A stretch of DNA of 37,025 bases from Thioalkalivibrio sp. (GCA_007116035.1 SKJG01000146.1:1-37025), one strand, 5' to 3'. Shown: positions 1 to 9,003, counted from the first letter of the stretch. Notes: a model not told the origin generated them from the sequence alone. Program-made: numbers and translations.

Positions 1-284
1 AGAAGCCGAACCTCCGACCCCGCCTCGATGTCGTTCCGGCCCGTCATCCAGAGCAGGCGGATCACGCCGTCGTCCGGCGTCTCGACGATGACGCGCAGCC
101 ACTGCGCATCCCCGCGCTCGCGTTCCACCTCGATCACCGGCACGGAGATCACGTTCGTACCTGACACCTCCGGCGCGGACCAGCGTCCATACAGCAGCAC
201 CCCGAGTACCACCAGCATCCCGAGCGCCGCCAGCGCGGCCCGGGTATTGCGGATGGCGTAGGCCATGTTGTTCCAGAAACCCAT
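1..284 (-). CDS. Membrane-anchored hypothetical protein (3'-truncated by window edge)
   Basis: The visible N-terminal 94 residues begin MGFWNNMAYAIRNTRAALAA. One hydrophobic segment (about residues 17-33, AALGMLVVLGVLLYGRW) is followed by a polar domain rich in Val and charged residues. This looks like a single N-terminal membrane anchor with an exported or cytosolic beta-rich domain. The start is supported by GGAGGT at 291-296, six bases before the ATG. It lies 69 bases downstream of the desaturase on the same strand, so co-transcription is possible. I do not recognise the family, and the C-terminus is outside the window. Confidence 0.6.
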   Translation of the reverse strand, partial: MGFWNNMAYAIRNTRAALAALGMLVVLGVLLYGRWSAPEVSGTNVISVPVIEVERERGDAQWLRVIVETPDDGVIRLLWMTGRNDIEAGSEVRL

Positions 285-353
285 GCCCGCACCTCCATTG
301 GCAGACATGCCCTGCAACGGATCGACTCCGAATGCCGGAGAAGCGCCGCCGGG

Positions 354-1487
354 TCAGACCGAGGTGGGGCTCAGGGCCGCGGTGAGCGCCCGCAGCCGGC
401 GCCGCTGCATCTTGAGCCGGTATTCGAGTTCCTTGAGCGAGGTTCTCAGCTCGGTGCGCAGCCAGCGGTCGCTCATGGCCTCCTTGCCGGCCTGGACCTT
501 GCGCGCCTGCACTTCCTGCCATTGGTTCACGGTGTCCCGGAAACGCTGGTATTCGCGCTCGATGGCCTCGCGCCAGGTTTCCTGAACCGCCCTTTCTTCC
601 GCCAGCTTGGAAAGCCGGAGCAGGTCCATTTGCAGCCGGGCCCGCTGGATCTTGAATGCGGGGGTGCGGCGACGATCATAGACCAGGCCCGTCCACGCGC
701 ATACATTGATCAGCCATTTCGAGGGATCGTATTGCCACCATTGCACGCCGTTGCGGTAATCGGCCTGGAAGGCGTGGTGATAGTTGTGATAGCCCTCACC
801 CCAGGTCAGCAACGCGACCATGCCGTTGTCCACGGCCGTGTTCTGGTCGCTGTAGGGTCGCTTGCCCCACATGTGTGCCAGCGAGTTGATGAAGAAGGTG
901 AAGTGATGGCTGAGCACCAGGCGCAGCACGCCGGCAAGCAGCAGCATTCCGACCAGATCGCCGAACAACACGCCCAGGACCAGCGGCAGGCCCAGGTTCG
1001 TGGCCCAGACCAGGGTCCAGTAGTTCCGATGCTGCCACATCACGATGGGATCCTTTTCCAGATCCTTGACGCGCGAGTAATCGGCCTGGGTGGTGGGCCA
1101 CTCGCGCAGCATCCAGCCGATGTGGGCGTGCCAGAAGCCGCGCTTGATGGAGTGGGGATCCCGCGACACATCATCGACATAGCGGTGATGCACGCGGTGC
1201 CGGGCCGCCCAGTTGAAGATGCTGTTCTGCAGCGCCATGGCACCGAAGATCGCCAGCACCAGACGCAGCGGCGCCCGGGCCTTGAAGGTGTGATGCGCCC
1301 ACAGGCGGTGATACCCGACGGTGATGCTCATGCCACCCAGGACGAGAAAGGCGGCGAAGAAGAACCAGGCCGCGCCGCTGTAGCCCTGAGTCATGCCCCA
1401 CAAGGGGACGAGGGTGACGGCGGCCACGTTGGTCAATGCGAAAAAGATCGCGTTCGACCATGCGACCGGAGGTTTGGGTTCAGCCAT
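354..1487 (-). CDS. Membrane acyl-CoA (delta-9 type) fatty acid desaturase
   Basis: Predicted 377-residue integral membrane di-iron desaturase that would introduce a cis double bond into acyl chains. The three histidine boxes are intact: HRLWAH at 60-65, HRVHH at 97-101 and HNYHH at 234-238, with hydrophobic segments around 12-55, 75-92 and 155-200. This is the stearoyl-CoA desaturase/Ole1-like arrangement. The start at 1487 (MAEPKPP) is preferred over an in-frame ATG at 1550 because AGGA lies about 8 bases before it and the extra N-terminus is unlike the family. About 100 residues after position 275 are strongly charged and probably helical or coiled-coil, making it longer than the usual bacterial enzyme. 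Substrate (acyl-CoA or phospholipid) cannot be told from sequence. Confidence 0.92.
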   Translation of the reverse strand: MAEPKPPVAWSNAIFFALTNVAAVTLVPLWGMTQGYSGAAWFFFAAFLVLGGMSITVGYHRLWAHHTFKARAPLRLVLAIFGAMALQNSIFNWAARHRVHHRYVDDVSRDPHSIKRGFWHAHIGWMLREWPTTQADYSRVKDLEKDPIVMWQHRNYWTLVWATNLGLPLVLGVLFGDLVGMLLLAGVLRLVLSHHFTFFINSLAHMWGKRPYSDQNTAVDNGMVALLTWGEGYHNYHHAFQADYRNGVQWWQYDPSKWLINVCAWTGLVYDRRRTPAFKIQRARLQMDLLRLSKLAEERAVQETWREAIEREYQRFRDTVNQWQEVQARKVQAGKEAMSDRWLRTELRTSLKELEYRLKMQRRRLRALTAALSPTSV

Positions 1488-1576
1488 GGGGATTCCTGTA
1501 GGGGTTCGCAAGCGACGCTGTTGCTCGCGCCTCGATACCATTGTGCACAACTAATGAGACCAGCGTAAGCGTGAAA

Positions 1577-1601
1577 GATGCGCCTGAAGGCGATCTTTTT
1601 T
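1577..1601 (+). terminator. Intrinsic-terminator-like hairpin, plus strand
   Basis: CGCC-TGAA-GGCG (1581-1592), flanked by GAT/ATC, is followed by six T residues at 1596-1601. On the plus strand this has the form of a Rho-independent terminator. No plus-strand gene precedes it; read leftwards it lies just after recJ but lacks a good U-tract. It could end an unannotated plus-strand transcript or antisense RNA. Confidence 0.35.
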
Positions 1602-1652
1602 CCATGCGCGTACTCAGGTTGTGTGGCTTCCGCACATCTGCGGGGAACCCGA

Positions 1653-3449
1653 TCAGGATTGCAGCCCCTGGATGCGGATCTGCAGGCGGCGTTGCCCCTG
1701 CCACCAGTTGGCTTCGGGAGTGAACACCAGGCGCGCCTCTGCGCCCACCGGGACCGGGCAATCGCGGCCCGCGTTGAACCAGATGGCGTCGACGCGTTGG
1801 CTGCCGTGACTCAGCGTCAGCTTCCAGTGCCCCCCGTCCGCCCCCACTTCACGCGCCTCGTGCACCAGGAAGAACGAACGCAGCACGGGTTCGGGGAACT
1901 CCCGGCCATAAGGCCCGATCGCCGCGAGGCCATCGAGCAAAGGCCAACCCAGATCACCGGGGACCAGGTCCACGTCCACCAGGATCCGGGGAGATAACGC
2001 GATCCCGTCCAGGCGCCGGGCGACCTCCCGCTCGAAGGCGGCCTCGAAGCCTGCCAGCCGTCCTTCCTCGATGGTCAACCCCGCTGCTCCGGCGTGACCG
2101 CCGTACTTCAGGAACAAACCGGGTTCTGCCCGCTCCAGTGCCTGCAGGACCTCCAGCATCGGCAGCCCATCGATGCTGCGGCAGGACCCGCTGAGGATCC
2201 CGGGCATACCCTGCTGCGCCGAGAGGCACACGGCGGGCCGCGCAAAGGCCTGCATCATCCGGGATGCCACGATGCCGTGCACCCCGGCGTGGCCGTCGAT
2301 CAGGGCCACCACCAGTGCCGAGCGCCCGGCCTCGACCAGCGCCTCCGCCGCCGCCAGGGCCTCGACCGTCAGCCGCTTCTCGATCGCGCGCCGCGCCTCG
2401 TTGGTGCTGTTCAAGACCGCTACACCCAGGTCTGCCGCGGCATCGTCTTCGGCCAGGAGAAAACGTACGCCGGCCATCGCATCGTGCAACCGGCCGGCCG
2501 CATTCAGGCGCGGACCGACGCCGAAGGCCAGGTCCGAAGCTGTCAGCGGCTTGTCAGGATCACCCAGGTGTGACCGCAGGGCTCGCCAGCACGGGTGCGT
2601 CCCGGCCTCGATCTGGGGAATCCCGGCGCGCACGACGATGCGGTTGTTGCGGCTGCGGGCCAGCGATACGACATCCGCAACGGTCCCGGTCGCCACCCAG
2701 CCGAAGAGCGTACCCAGGCTGGGTGTCCGGGAAGGCAGGTGGCCGATCTCGATCAGCCGCCGGCGGACCGCCCAGAGCACCAGCCATGCGACCATCACGC
2801 CGGCGATCAACGGGTCCGGGTAGCGGGCCCCGGGCCGTTGCGGGTTGACGAAGGCCAGCGCCGCATCCGGACCACCTTCGGGTGGAATGCCGTGATGATC
2901 CGTGACCACGACGTCGATCCCTGCCTCGGCAAGACGCGCGATGCGCGGGCCGTCCGAGGAGCCGATGTCCGCGGTGATCACGAGGGCCGGTCGCGGATCG
3001 GCCGCCAGAATGCGCTCGCAAACCGAATCGGACAGCCCGTAGCCCTCGGTCAGCTTCAGCCCGATGTAGTGCTGGACCCGATCCACCGGGTGCCCGAAGT
3101 GCTCCGTGAGTGCGCGGGTGAGTACCGCGCTGGCGTTCACCCCGTCGGAATCCGCGTCGGTCGCGAGAGCGATCACCTCCCCAGCCACCACCGCATGGGC
3201 GATCCGCTCGGCGGCGACGTCGATGTCCGGCAGTCCGTCCGGCGGATCCAGGGAATGCACCGAGAAGTCCAGCAACCAGTCCGGTGCCACCCCGGCCCGG
3301 CTCGCCCGGTTGGCAAGGACGCGGGTCACGACCGGATGCAGGCCCAGCCGCTGCGCCTCCCGCAGGGTGTCGGGATCGACCGGGCAAAGTTCGATGATGG
3401 GTTCCATGAGCCGATCCGGATGACCTGCAGTCGCGTGGCGCCGGGACAT
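1653..3449 (-). CDS. recJ: Single-stranded-DNA-specific exonuclease RecJ
   Basis: Predicted 598 residues, close to E. coli RecJ (577). RecJ is a cytosolic Mn/Mg-dependent 5'-3' ssDNA exonuclease acting in recombination and mismatch or base-excision repair. DHH-superfamily motifs are visible: DADSDG at 98-103 (DxDxDG), a metal-binding Asp in ITADIGSSDG around 158-167, DHH at 184-186, GPRLNAAGRL in the middle, and the DHHA1 glycine motif GGHAGAAG toward the C-terminus. A later ATG at 3407 (MEPIIEL) is an alternative start; neither has a strong ribosome binding site. It follows the symporter gene by about 47 bases on the same strand. Confidence 0.93.
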   Translation of the reverse strand: MSRRHATAGHPDRLMEPIIELCPVDPDTLREAQRLGLHPVVTRVLANRASRAGVAPDWLLDFSVHSLDPPDGLPDIDVAAERIAHAVVAGEVIALATDADSDGVNASAVLTRALTEHFGHPVDRVQHYIGLKLTEGYGLSDSVCERILAADPRPALVITADIGSSDGPRIARLAEAGIDVVVTDHHGIPPEGGPDAALAFVNPQRPGARYPDPLIAGVMVAWLVLWAVRRRLIEIGHLPSRTPSLGTLFGWVATGTVADVVSLARSRNNRIVVRAGIPQIEAGTHPCWRALRSHLGDPDKPLTASDLAFGVGPRLNAAGRLHDAMAGVRFLLAEDDAAADLGVAVLNSTNEARRAIEKRLTVEALAAAEALVEAGRSALVVALIDGHAGVHGIVASRMMQAFARPAVCLSAQQGMPGILSGSCRSIDGLPMLEVLQALERAEPGLFLKYGGHAGAAGLTIEEGRLAGFEAAFEREVARRLDGIALSPRILVDVDLVPGDLGWPLLDGLAAIGPYGREFPEPVLRSFFLVHEAREVGADGGHWKLTLSHGSQRVDAIWFNAGRDCPVPVGAEARLVFTPEANWWQGQRRLQIRIQGLQS

Positions 3450-3460
3450 CCGTCAGCAAG

Positions 3461-3486
3461 GGGGCGGGGCCGCACGGACCCGCCCC
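3461..3486 (-). terminator. GC-rich hairpin between symporter and recJ
   Basis: GGGGCGGG (3461-3468) and CCCGCCCC (3479-3486) form a perfect 8-bp stem around a 10-base loop, directly after the symporter stop on the minus strand. No U-tract follows, so it may be an attenuator or RNA-stabilising hairpin rather than a true terminator. Confidence 0.35.
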
Positions 3487-3496
3487 GAAGCCCCGA

Positions 3497-4900
3497 TCAC
3501 TGCTCGTCCGAAGGCCCCTTCTCGTCGGCGTCCTTGCGGGCCGCCTCTTCGCTCTGCTCCTTCATGTACTTCACCTTTTCCTTCACCAGCACCCCGGCCA
3601 GCAGGATCAGCGCGAGCAGGTTGGGCGCCGCCATCAGCCCGTTCAGGGTGTCGGCGATATCCCAGACCGTGGTCAGTCCGCCGATCGCGCCCAGGAACAG
3701 GAAGCCGATGAAGATCAGCCTGTAGGGGGTGACCACCTTTGGCCCGAAGGCGTATTCCCAGCTCTTTTCCCCGTAGAAGTTCCAGGTGAGCATGGTGCTG
3801 TAGGAGAAGAGCACGATCGAGACCAGCACGATCCATCCGCCGAGGCCCGGCAGGCCGCTGGCGAACGCGCTGCTGGTCAGTTCGGCGCCGGTCTGACCGG
3901 TCTGGATCACGCCGGTCACCAGAATCACCAGGGCGGTCATGGTGCAGACAACCAGGGTATCGATGAAGACTTCCCACATTCCCCAGAGGCCCTGCGCATA
4001 GGGCTTGTTCCTGGCCTGGGCATGGACGATGGACGCCGATCCCAGTCCCGCCTCGTTCGAGAAGATGCCGCGGGCAATGCCGTAGCGAATGGCCATCGCC
4101 ATGGTCGCTCCGGCGAAGCCGCCGATCGCGGACGAGGTCGTGAAGGCACCGGCGAAGATCTGGCCGAAAGCCGCCGGTATCTGATCGTAGAAGCTCACCA
4201 GGACGCCGATGGCGCCGATCACGTAGATCAGGGCCATGGTCGGAACGATACGCGCCGCGGTGATGGCGATGCGCTTGATGCCACCCAGGGTCACGAGGCC
4301 CACCAGGACCATCACCACGATGCCGGTCACCCAGTTGGGGATGCCCATGCCGGTCTCGAGGGCATGGGCCATGGTATTGGCCTGCACCATATTGCCGATG
4401 CCGAACGCGGCCAGGCCGGCGAGGACTGCATAGAGCAGGGCGAGCCACTTCCAGCGCTTTCCGAGCCCGTTTTCGATGTAGTGGAAGACGCCACCGGAGA
4501 TATTGCCCTCGCTATCGACCTGCCGGTACTTCACACCCAGCGTGGCCTCCGCGAGTTTGGTGGCCATGCCCACAAGCGCGACCATCCACATCCAGAAAAT
4601 GGCCCCGGGTCCGCCGAGGGCGATCGCGGTAGCGACCCCCGCGATGTTGCCGACCCCGATGGTTGCGGCCATCGCCGAGGTGACCGCCTGGAAGGGCGAG
4701 ATCACGCCCTTCTCTTCCTTCCGCCGGCTCCGGAACAGCGTGGCGAAGGTGCGTTGCCAGGCGAAACGCAGGTGGGTGAACTGGAAGAACCCGAGCCGAA
4801 CGGTCAGGTAGACGCCGGTGCCCACCAGCAGGATCATGAAGGGCGGGCCCCAAACGATGTTGTTGAGCCAGTCGTTGAACACCATGAGTCCGTGGATCAT
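3497..4900 (-). CDS. Sodium:alanine symporter family (AGCS) protein
   Basis: Predicted 467-residue inner-membrane transporter with about 10-11 hydrophobic segments, importing alanine, glycine or a related amino acid with Na+. The AGCS signature region (GVGNIAGVATAIALGGPGA, about residues 82-100) is present, as are the family's NEAGLGSA and QGLWGMWEVFIDT motifs. The length is typical of AlsT/DagA relatives. The C-terminus is a charged cytoplasmic tail (KEKVKYMKEQSEEAARKDAD). It is first in a minus-strand series leading into recJ. Substrate is not resolvable from sequence. Confidence 0.93.
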   Translation of the reverse strand: MIHGLMVFNDWLNNIVWGPPFMILLVGTGVYLTVRLGFFQFTHLRFAWQRTFATLFRSRRKEEKGVISPFQAVTSAMAATIGVGNIAGVATAIALGGPGAIFWMWMVALVGMATKLAEATLGVKYRQVDSEGNISGGVFHYIENGLGKRWKWLALLYAVLAGLAAFGIGNMVQANTMAHALETGMGIPNWVTGIVVMVLVGLVTLGGIKRIAITAARIVPTMALIYVIGAIGVLVSFYDQIPAAFGQIFAGAFTTSSAIGGFAGATMAMAIRYGIARGIFSNEAGLGSASIVHAQARNKPYAQGLWGMWEVFIDTLVVCTMTALVILVTGVIQTGQTGAELTSSAFASGLPGLGGWIVLVSIVLFSYSTMLTWNFYGEKSWEYAFGPKVVTPYRLIFIGFLFLGAIGGLTTVWDIADTLNGLMAAPNLLALILLAGVLVKEKVKYMKEQSEEAARKDADEKGPSDEQ

Positions 4901-5302
4901 GACTTCCCCCCTTCTCGATCCGGTCTGCGGGTTCGCGGGTCGTCCTTCCGAGCCGCATTTTCATTGTTCTGCTGCAGGCGTGACGCCCTGCACCTCTGCC
5001 CTGCAAGCGGTGGGCCAGCGGTTTTTCGGCGTACCCGGTTCCCTTTTCGCCCAAAACGGGGGCCCTGTCCAGCGGTGCGGCGCGTTTATGGTGCACTCCT
5101 CGCGTCCGGCAGCACCATCAGGGTGCGATGGGCAGACTTTGGATCCTCGGCGGTCGACGGCCGAAAACCGCTATTTTCCAGCAGGCCTTGGAGGCTCGGC
5201 CTTGCCTGCCGTGGGCATCTCGTCTACGGTGCGCGTGGCCTGGCCTTTCGGCTCTGGCATATCGTATCCGCCCGTCACTCACATCAGCGAATTGGGCCAG
5301 CC
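4901..5302. other. Divergent intergenic region, no gene seen
   Basis: This 402-base stretch separates the divergent symporter and phosphorylase genes and should hold both promoters. I see an 18-base imperfect hairpin (GCAGGCG-TGA-CGCCCTGC, 4974-4991) in the symporter leader and a 7-bp inverted repeat ATGGTGC/GCACCAT near 5090-5117. I found no convincing -10/-35 pair, riboswitch core or small ORF. Confidence 0.4.
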
Positions 5303-7099
5303 ATGCACCGCGAGCCCCAAAGCACCGAATCCCCGGCCATCGAATCCCAAGCGGTCGAGCAACTGCTCCCGCGTGGGGTGATGCTGAACGCCTACCCCGA
5401 CAGCGTCGGCGGGAAGCTGTCGGACCTCGTCACGTTGCTGAAGCGGCCCGAGCTTGCGGACACGTTCTCGCTGCTGTACATCCTGCCGACCTTTTTCAAC
5501 AGCGATCTCGATCGCGGCTTTTCCATCATCGACTACGGCATCAACCAGGAACTGGTTGTGCCGCAGGATCTGGACGAATTGGATCGGCTCGGGATCACGT
5601 TCAAGTTCGACCTGATCCTGAACCATCTCTCGGTCGCATCGCCCCAGTTCCGGGATCTGCTGGAGCACGGCGATGCCTCCGAATACAAAGACTTCTTTGT
5701 GGACTGGAACGCGTTCTGGAGCTGTTGCGGCAATCCGGGCGACGACGGATACGTGATACCGCACGACGAGCACCTGCAGAAACTCTTCCTGCGCAAGCCC
5801 GGCCTTCCGATCCTGAAGGTCGGCTTTCCCGATGGCTCCGAGCGGCCCTACTGGAACACCTTCTACCAGCAGGTCAACTACCGGCCTGTTTCCGCCACCG
5901 CATTCACCGGCCTCAGCGGCGTCACACCGGAGACGGCCGCGCAGATCGCGACCCGAATCAATGCAGCCATCGAGACCGAACCGAACATCGATCGAATCTA
6001 TCTCGATGGCCACGACTATCTGCGGGATGAGATCCACGCGATCCTGAAAGGTCACCGCTCCTACCTGGGACAAATGGATCTGAACGCCCGCTCGGAAAAG
6101 GTCTGGGAGTTCTACGATCAGACGCTGCGGCAACTGCATGAGTATGGTGCCAGAATCATCCGTCTGGATGCCTTCGCCTATCTGCACAAGGAACCCGGCC
6201 GGCCCAACTTCTTCAACAAGCCGGGGACCTGGGACTACCTGCAGCGTCTGCGGGACATGGCGCGCAAATACGACCTGGTGATCTTTCCGGAGGTGCACGC
6301 AGAGTACGGCAAGGGCCTGCATCGGGAAGTCGCTCACGAGGGCTACCCGATCTACGACTTCTTCCTCCCGGGCCTGGTCATCGACGCGCTGGAGCGGGCC
6401 GTCAGTGCGCCGCTGCTGCGCTGGATCGAAGAGATCAAGACCGAGCGACTGCAGACCATCAACATGCTCGGTTGCCACGACGGCATCCCGGTGCTCGACC
6501 TGCGCGGTGCCGAAGTCGACGGCAAATACCAATCCGGACTGCTCGGGGACCCCGAGATCGAGGCGGTGGTGCAACAGATCATCGCCCGCGGCGGCCGGGT
6601 CAAGAACCTGTACGGACCCGACGGCAGGAAGATCGCCTACTACCAGGTCAACGCCACGTTCTACAGCGCCCTGGGAGAAGACGATCGCAAGCTCCTGCTG
6701 GCCCGCGCCATCCAACTGTTCATGCCCGGCATCCCGCAGATCTGGTACCTGGATCTGTTCGCCGGGCGTAACGATCATGTCGCCGCAGACAGCGGTGGGG
6801 CTGCCGGGCACAAGGAGATCAACCGCACCAACCTGAGCAACGAGGAGATCGAGGCCCGTCTCGCCTGGCCCGTGGTCCAGGAGCAACTGACCATGATCCG
6901 GCTGCGCAACACTTCGAACGCGTTCAACGGCGAATTGACAGTCCACCCCGCCGCGCCGGACTGTCTGCATCTGTCCTGGCATCATCAGGGCAGCACCGCC
7001 ACGCTTCGGGCCAACCTGCGCAGCTTCGCCTTCACCATCAGCGCGCGCGGTGCCTCCGGCGCGGAGACCCTGATCTCAGATCAGCAGGCGGAACGCTGA
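5303..7099 (+). CDS. GH13 subfamily 18 glucosyl phosphorylase (sucrose phosphorylase family)
   Basis: Predicted 598-residue cytosolic alpha-amylase-fold enzyme. The catalytic triad is visible: nucleophile D289 in RLDAF, acid/base E330 in FPEVHAEYG, and D393 in GCHDGIPV. MLNAYPDSVGG near residue 27 and GIPQIWYLDLFAG near 478, followed by HKEINRTN, are typical of the family. These enzymes reversibly phosphorolyse sucrose, sucrose-6F-phosphate, glucosylglycerol or glucosylglycerate to glucose-1-phosphate. The sequence resembles the sucrose-6F-phosphate and glucosylglycerate branch more than Bifidobacterium sucrose phosphorylase, but acceptor choice is unresolved. The open frame continues far upstream without a stop; ATG 5303 is chosen because family homology begins shortly after it. 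Its ribosome binding site is weak. No sugar transporter or kinase gene adjoins. Confidence 0.88.
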   Translation: MHREPQSTESPAIESQAVEQLLPRGVMLNAYPDSVGGKLSDLVTLLKRPELADTFSLLYILPTFFNSDLDRGFSIIDYGINQELVVPQDLDELDRLGITFKFDLILNHLSVASPQFRDLLEHGDASEYKDFFVDWNAFWSCCGNPGDDGYVIPHDEHLQKLFLRKPGLPILKVGFPDGSERPYWNTFYQQVNYRPVSATAFTGLSGVTPETAAQIATRINAAIETEPNIDRIYLDGHDYLRDEIHAILKGHRSYLGQMDLNARSEKVWEFYDQTLRQLHEYGARIIRLDAFAYLHKEPGRPNFFNKPGTWDYLQRLRDMARKYDLVIFPEVHAEYGKGLHREVAHEGYPIYDFFLPGLVIDALERAVSAPLLRWIEEIKTERLQTINMLGCHDGIPVLDLRGAEVDGKYQSGLLGDPEIEAVVQQIIARGGRVKNLYGPDGRKIAYYQVNATFYSALGEDDRKLLLARAIQLFMPGIPQIWYLDLFAGRNDHVAADSGGAAGHKEINRTNLSNEEIEARLAWPVVQEQLTMIRLRNTSNAFNGELTVHPAAPDCLHLSWHHQGSTATLRANLRSFAFTISARGASGAETLISDQQAER

Positions 7100-7217
7100 A
7101 CGCCCGGATGCCGTTCGTGGGGACGCTGGCGAACCAGGGATGGAACCCGGTTCTTGCCATCCTTCCCGGGCTGGCCGACGGATTGGCTCAGGCCCTTACT
7201 GCCGGGGCCTGCGTCGT

Positions 7218-7697
7218 TCAGAAGAACCGCACGATCAGAAACAACCCCAGCATCGCGAAGCCGAGCGCGAGTTTGGCAGCGGTACCGAGTGCCAGGCCCA
7301 ACGTAGCGCCCCAGCCAGCACGGCCGGCGGCGAGGAGGTCCCGGCGCGCCGACAGTTCGCCGAGCAGGGCCCCAATGAACGGTCCGAGCAGCAGCCCCGG
7401 CAAGCCGAAGAAGATGCCCACCACCGCACCTGCGGCCGCACCCACGACCGACCGGGGCGAGGCCCCGTAGTGGCGGGCGCCGAAGGCGCCAGCGACGAAG
7501 TCCGCGACCGACGCCAGTACCGCCATCAGTCCCAAAGCGATGAGGGTCTTGACCCCGACGTACACGAAACCCTCGGCCCACGCAGCCGCCCACAGCCCCG
7601 CGAACAGCAGCAACGGGCCTGGCAGCGCGGGCAGCACCAGCCCCGCGATACCGACGACCACGAGCACTGCGGCGAGGATCCAGAGGAGGATGGTCAT
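7218..7697 (-). CDS. DUF456 family integral membrane protein
   Basis: Predicted 159 residues, nearly all hydrophobic, with four to five membrane segments. Glycine/proline-rich motifs typical of DUF456 are present (VGIAGLVLPALPGPLLLFAG at about 17-36; GLPGLLLGPFIGALLGEL near 98-115). The family has no established biochemical role. The ATG at 7697 gives the usual family length; much longer in-frame extensions run antisense through the lactate dehydrogenase gene and are rejected. No clear Shine-Dalgarno sequence is seen. It is divergent from the dehydrogenase and convergent with the phosphorylase. Confidence 0.85.
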   Translation of the reverse strand: MTILLWILAAVLVVVGIAGLVLPALPGPLLLFAGLWAAAWAEGFVYVGVKTLIALGLMAVLASVADFVAGAFGARHYGASPRSVVGAAAGAVVGIFFGLPGLLLGPFIGALLGELSARRDLLAAGRAGWGATLGLALGTAAKLALGFAMLGLFLIVRFF

Positions 7698-7699
7698 GG

Positions 7700-7729
7700 A
7701 CTGCCGATGATATCGTGAATCGCGGCAGT
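7700..7729. promoter_or_regulatory. Inverted repeat in the DUF456/LDH divergent region
   Basis: ACTGCCG (7700-7706) and CGGCAGT (7723-7729) form a perfect 7-bp dyad immediately upstream of the DUF456 start. It could be an operator or a leader hairpin; no regulator is known for it. Confidence 0.25.
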
Positions 7730-7871
7730 GCCTGGCACCCCGGCATCCCGGTCCGGCTTGAACAACGCCTGCCTGACCGCGAAACTGGGACCGTCGAACC
7801 CCTCGATCACGGCGACGTTCACCAGGGTTGAAGCAACGCGCCACCCCGACGTCCAAAACAGGAGCAGTGTC

Positions 7872-8816
7872 ATGGCAAGATCCGCGGTGGGCATCATCGG
7901 TACTGGCCATGTGGGCGTAGCGGCGGCCTACGCCATGTTCCAGCGTCAGCTTGCGAGCGAGATCATTCTGGTGGACAAGAACCATCAGCGGGCGGAGGGC
8001 GAGGCCATGGACCTGATGCACGGCCAGCCCCTGGTAGGCCGCGTATCCGTTCGCGCCGGGGACTACGAGCATCTCGCCCATTGCCAGGTCATCGTGATCA
8101 CCGCCGGCGTGAACCAGAAACCGGGGGAATCGCGCCTCGACCTGCTGAACCGCAACGCGGCGGTCTTCCGGGAGATTGCCGAGGAACTCGATCGCCACGC
8201 CCCCGAGGCCATCCTCGTCATCGCGACCAATCCGGTCGACATCCTGACCTACGTGATGCAGCAGCTCAGCCATCGCGCGCCGCGCCGGGTGATCGGCACG
8301 GGCACCATGCTCGACACCTCCCGCTTTCGCGCACTCCTGGGAGACAGCTACGAGGTCAACCCCCGCTCGGTGCACGCCTACATCCTCGGTGAGCACGGTG
8401 ACTCGGAGGTGCCGATCTGGAGCAGCGCCATGATCGGCGGCCTGTCGATCATGCACCACGTGATCAACGGACGGCGTTTCGAGCACGAACCCATGGACGC
8501 GCTGTTCCAGCGCGTTCGCAGTGCCGCCTTCGACATCATTTCCCGCAAGGGCTACACGAATACCGCGATCGGCCTGGTCATTGCCTACGTGGTCCGGGTG
8601 ATCCTCGAAGACCAGCGCAGTGTGCTGCCCGTATCCGTGAACCCCGAGGGCGATTACGGTCAGCGCGACGTGTGCTTCAGCGTACCCTGTGTCGTGGGAG
8701 CGCACGGCGTGGAGTACCGCCTTCCCCCGGAAGCCAACGAGGCCGAGCGGGCGGGGCTAGAGTCCTCCGCCGAGATCCTTCGCAAGAGCCTGCAAGGGAT
8801 GACCATCGTGCCTTAG
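7872..8816 (+). CDS. ldh: L-lactate dehydrogenase (NAD-dependent)
   Basis: Predicted 314-residue cytosolic enzyme interconverting pyruvate and L-lactate with NADH/NAD+. The N-terminal Rossmann motif GTGHVG lies near residues 9-14. The active-site loop reads NQKPGESRLD with Gln at 82, where lactate dehydrogenases carry Gln and malate dehydrogenases Arg; R88 follows. Substrate Arg lies in LDTSRFRALL and catalytic His175 in GEHGDSEVP. The ATG at 7872 has AGGAGC about 8 bases upstream; an in-frame ATG at 7728 would add an unrelated extension. A residual chance remains that its true substrate is another 2-oxoacid. Confidence 0.92.
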   Translation: MARSAVGIIGTGHVGVAAAYAMFQRQLASEIILVDKNHQRAEGEAMDLMHGQPLVGRVSVRAGDYEHLAHCQVIVITAGVNQKPGESRLDLLNRNAAVFREIAEELDRHAPEAILVIATNPVDILTYVMQQLSHRAPRRVIGTGTMLDTSRFRALLGDSYEVNPRSVHAYILGEHGDSEVPIWSSAMIGGLSIMHHVINGRRFEHEPMDALFQRVRSAAFDIISRKGYTNTAIGLVIAYVVRVILEDQRSVLPVSVNPEGDYGQRDVCFSVPCVVGAHGVEYRLPPEANEAERAGLESSAEILRKSLQGMTIVP

Positions 8817-9003
8817 GCAGCAGGCCGAGGGCGCGTGTGGCCACCGGTCCGAGGACGCAGCAAGGCATAGCCCGGACCGCATGGGCCGGAAAGGCGTACG
8901 CAGTGAATGCGAGAGAGGCAGACATCGGGTTCGTAGTTCTACCCATCGAACAGCAAAGTCGACTAAGTGCCTGTCCACCCGTCGCGACGGCGCCTGCAGA
9001 CGG

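Noticed and set aside
4901-5100. Possible glycine riboswitch upstream of the AGCS symporter
   Set aside because: AGCS genes are often under glycine riboswitches and fragments such as GCCGAA and GGGCAGAGG occur on the minus strand, but the conserved core and helices could not be assembled.
4022-5302. 427-codon in-frame extension of the phosphorylase gene
   Set aside because: It is antisense to the symporter, rich in His/Asp/Gly as expected of a shadow frame, and family homology begins only after 5303.
7698-8705. N-terminal extension of the DUF456 protein
   Set aside because: It runs antisense through the lactate dehydrogenase gene; DUF456 proteins are normally about 160 residues.
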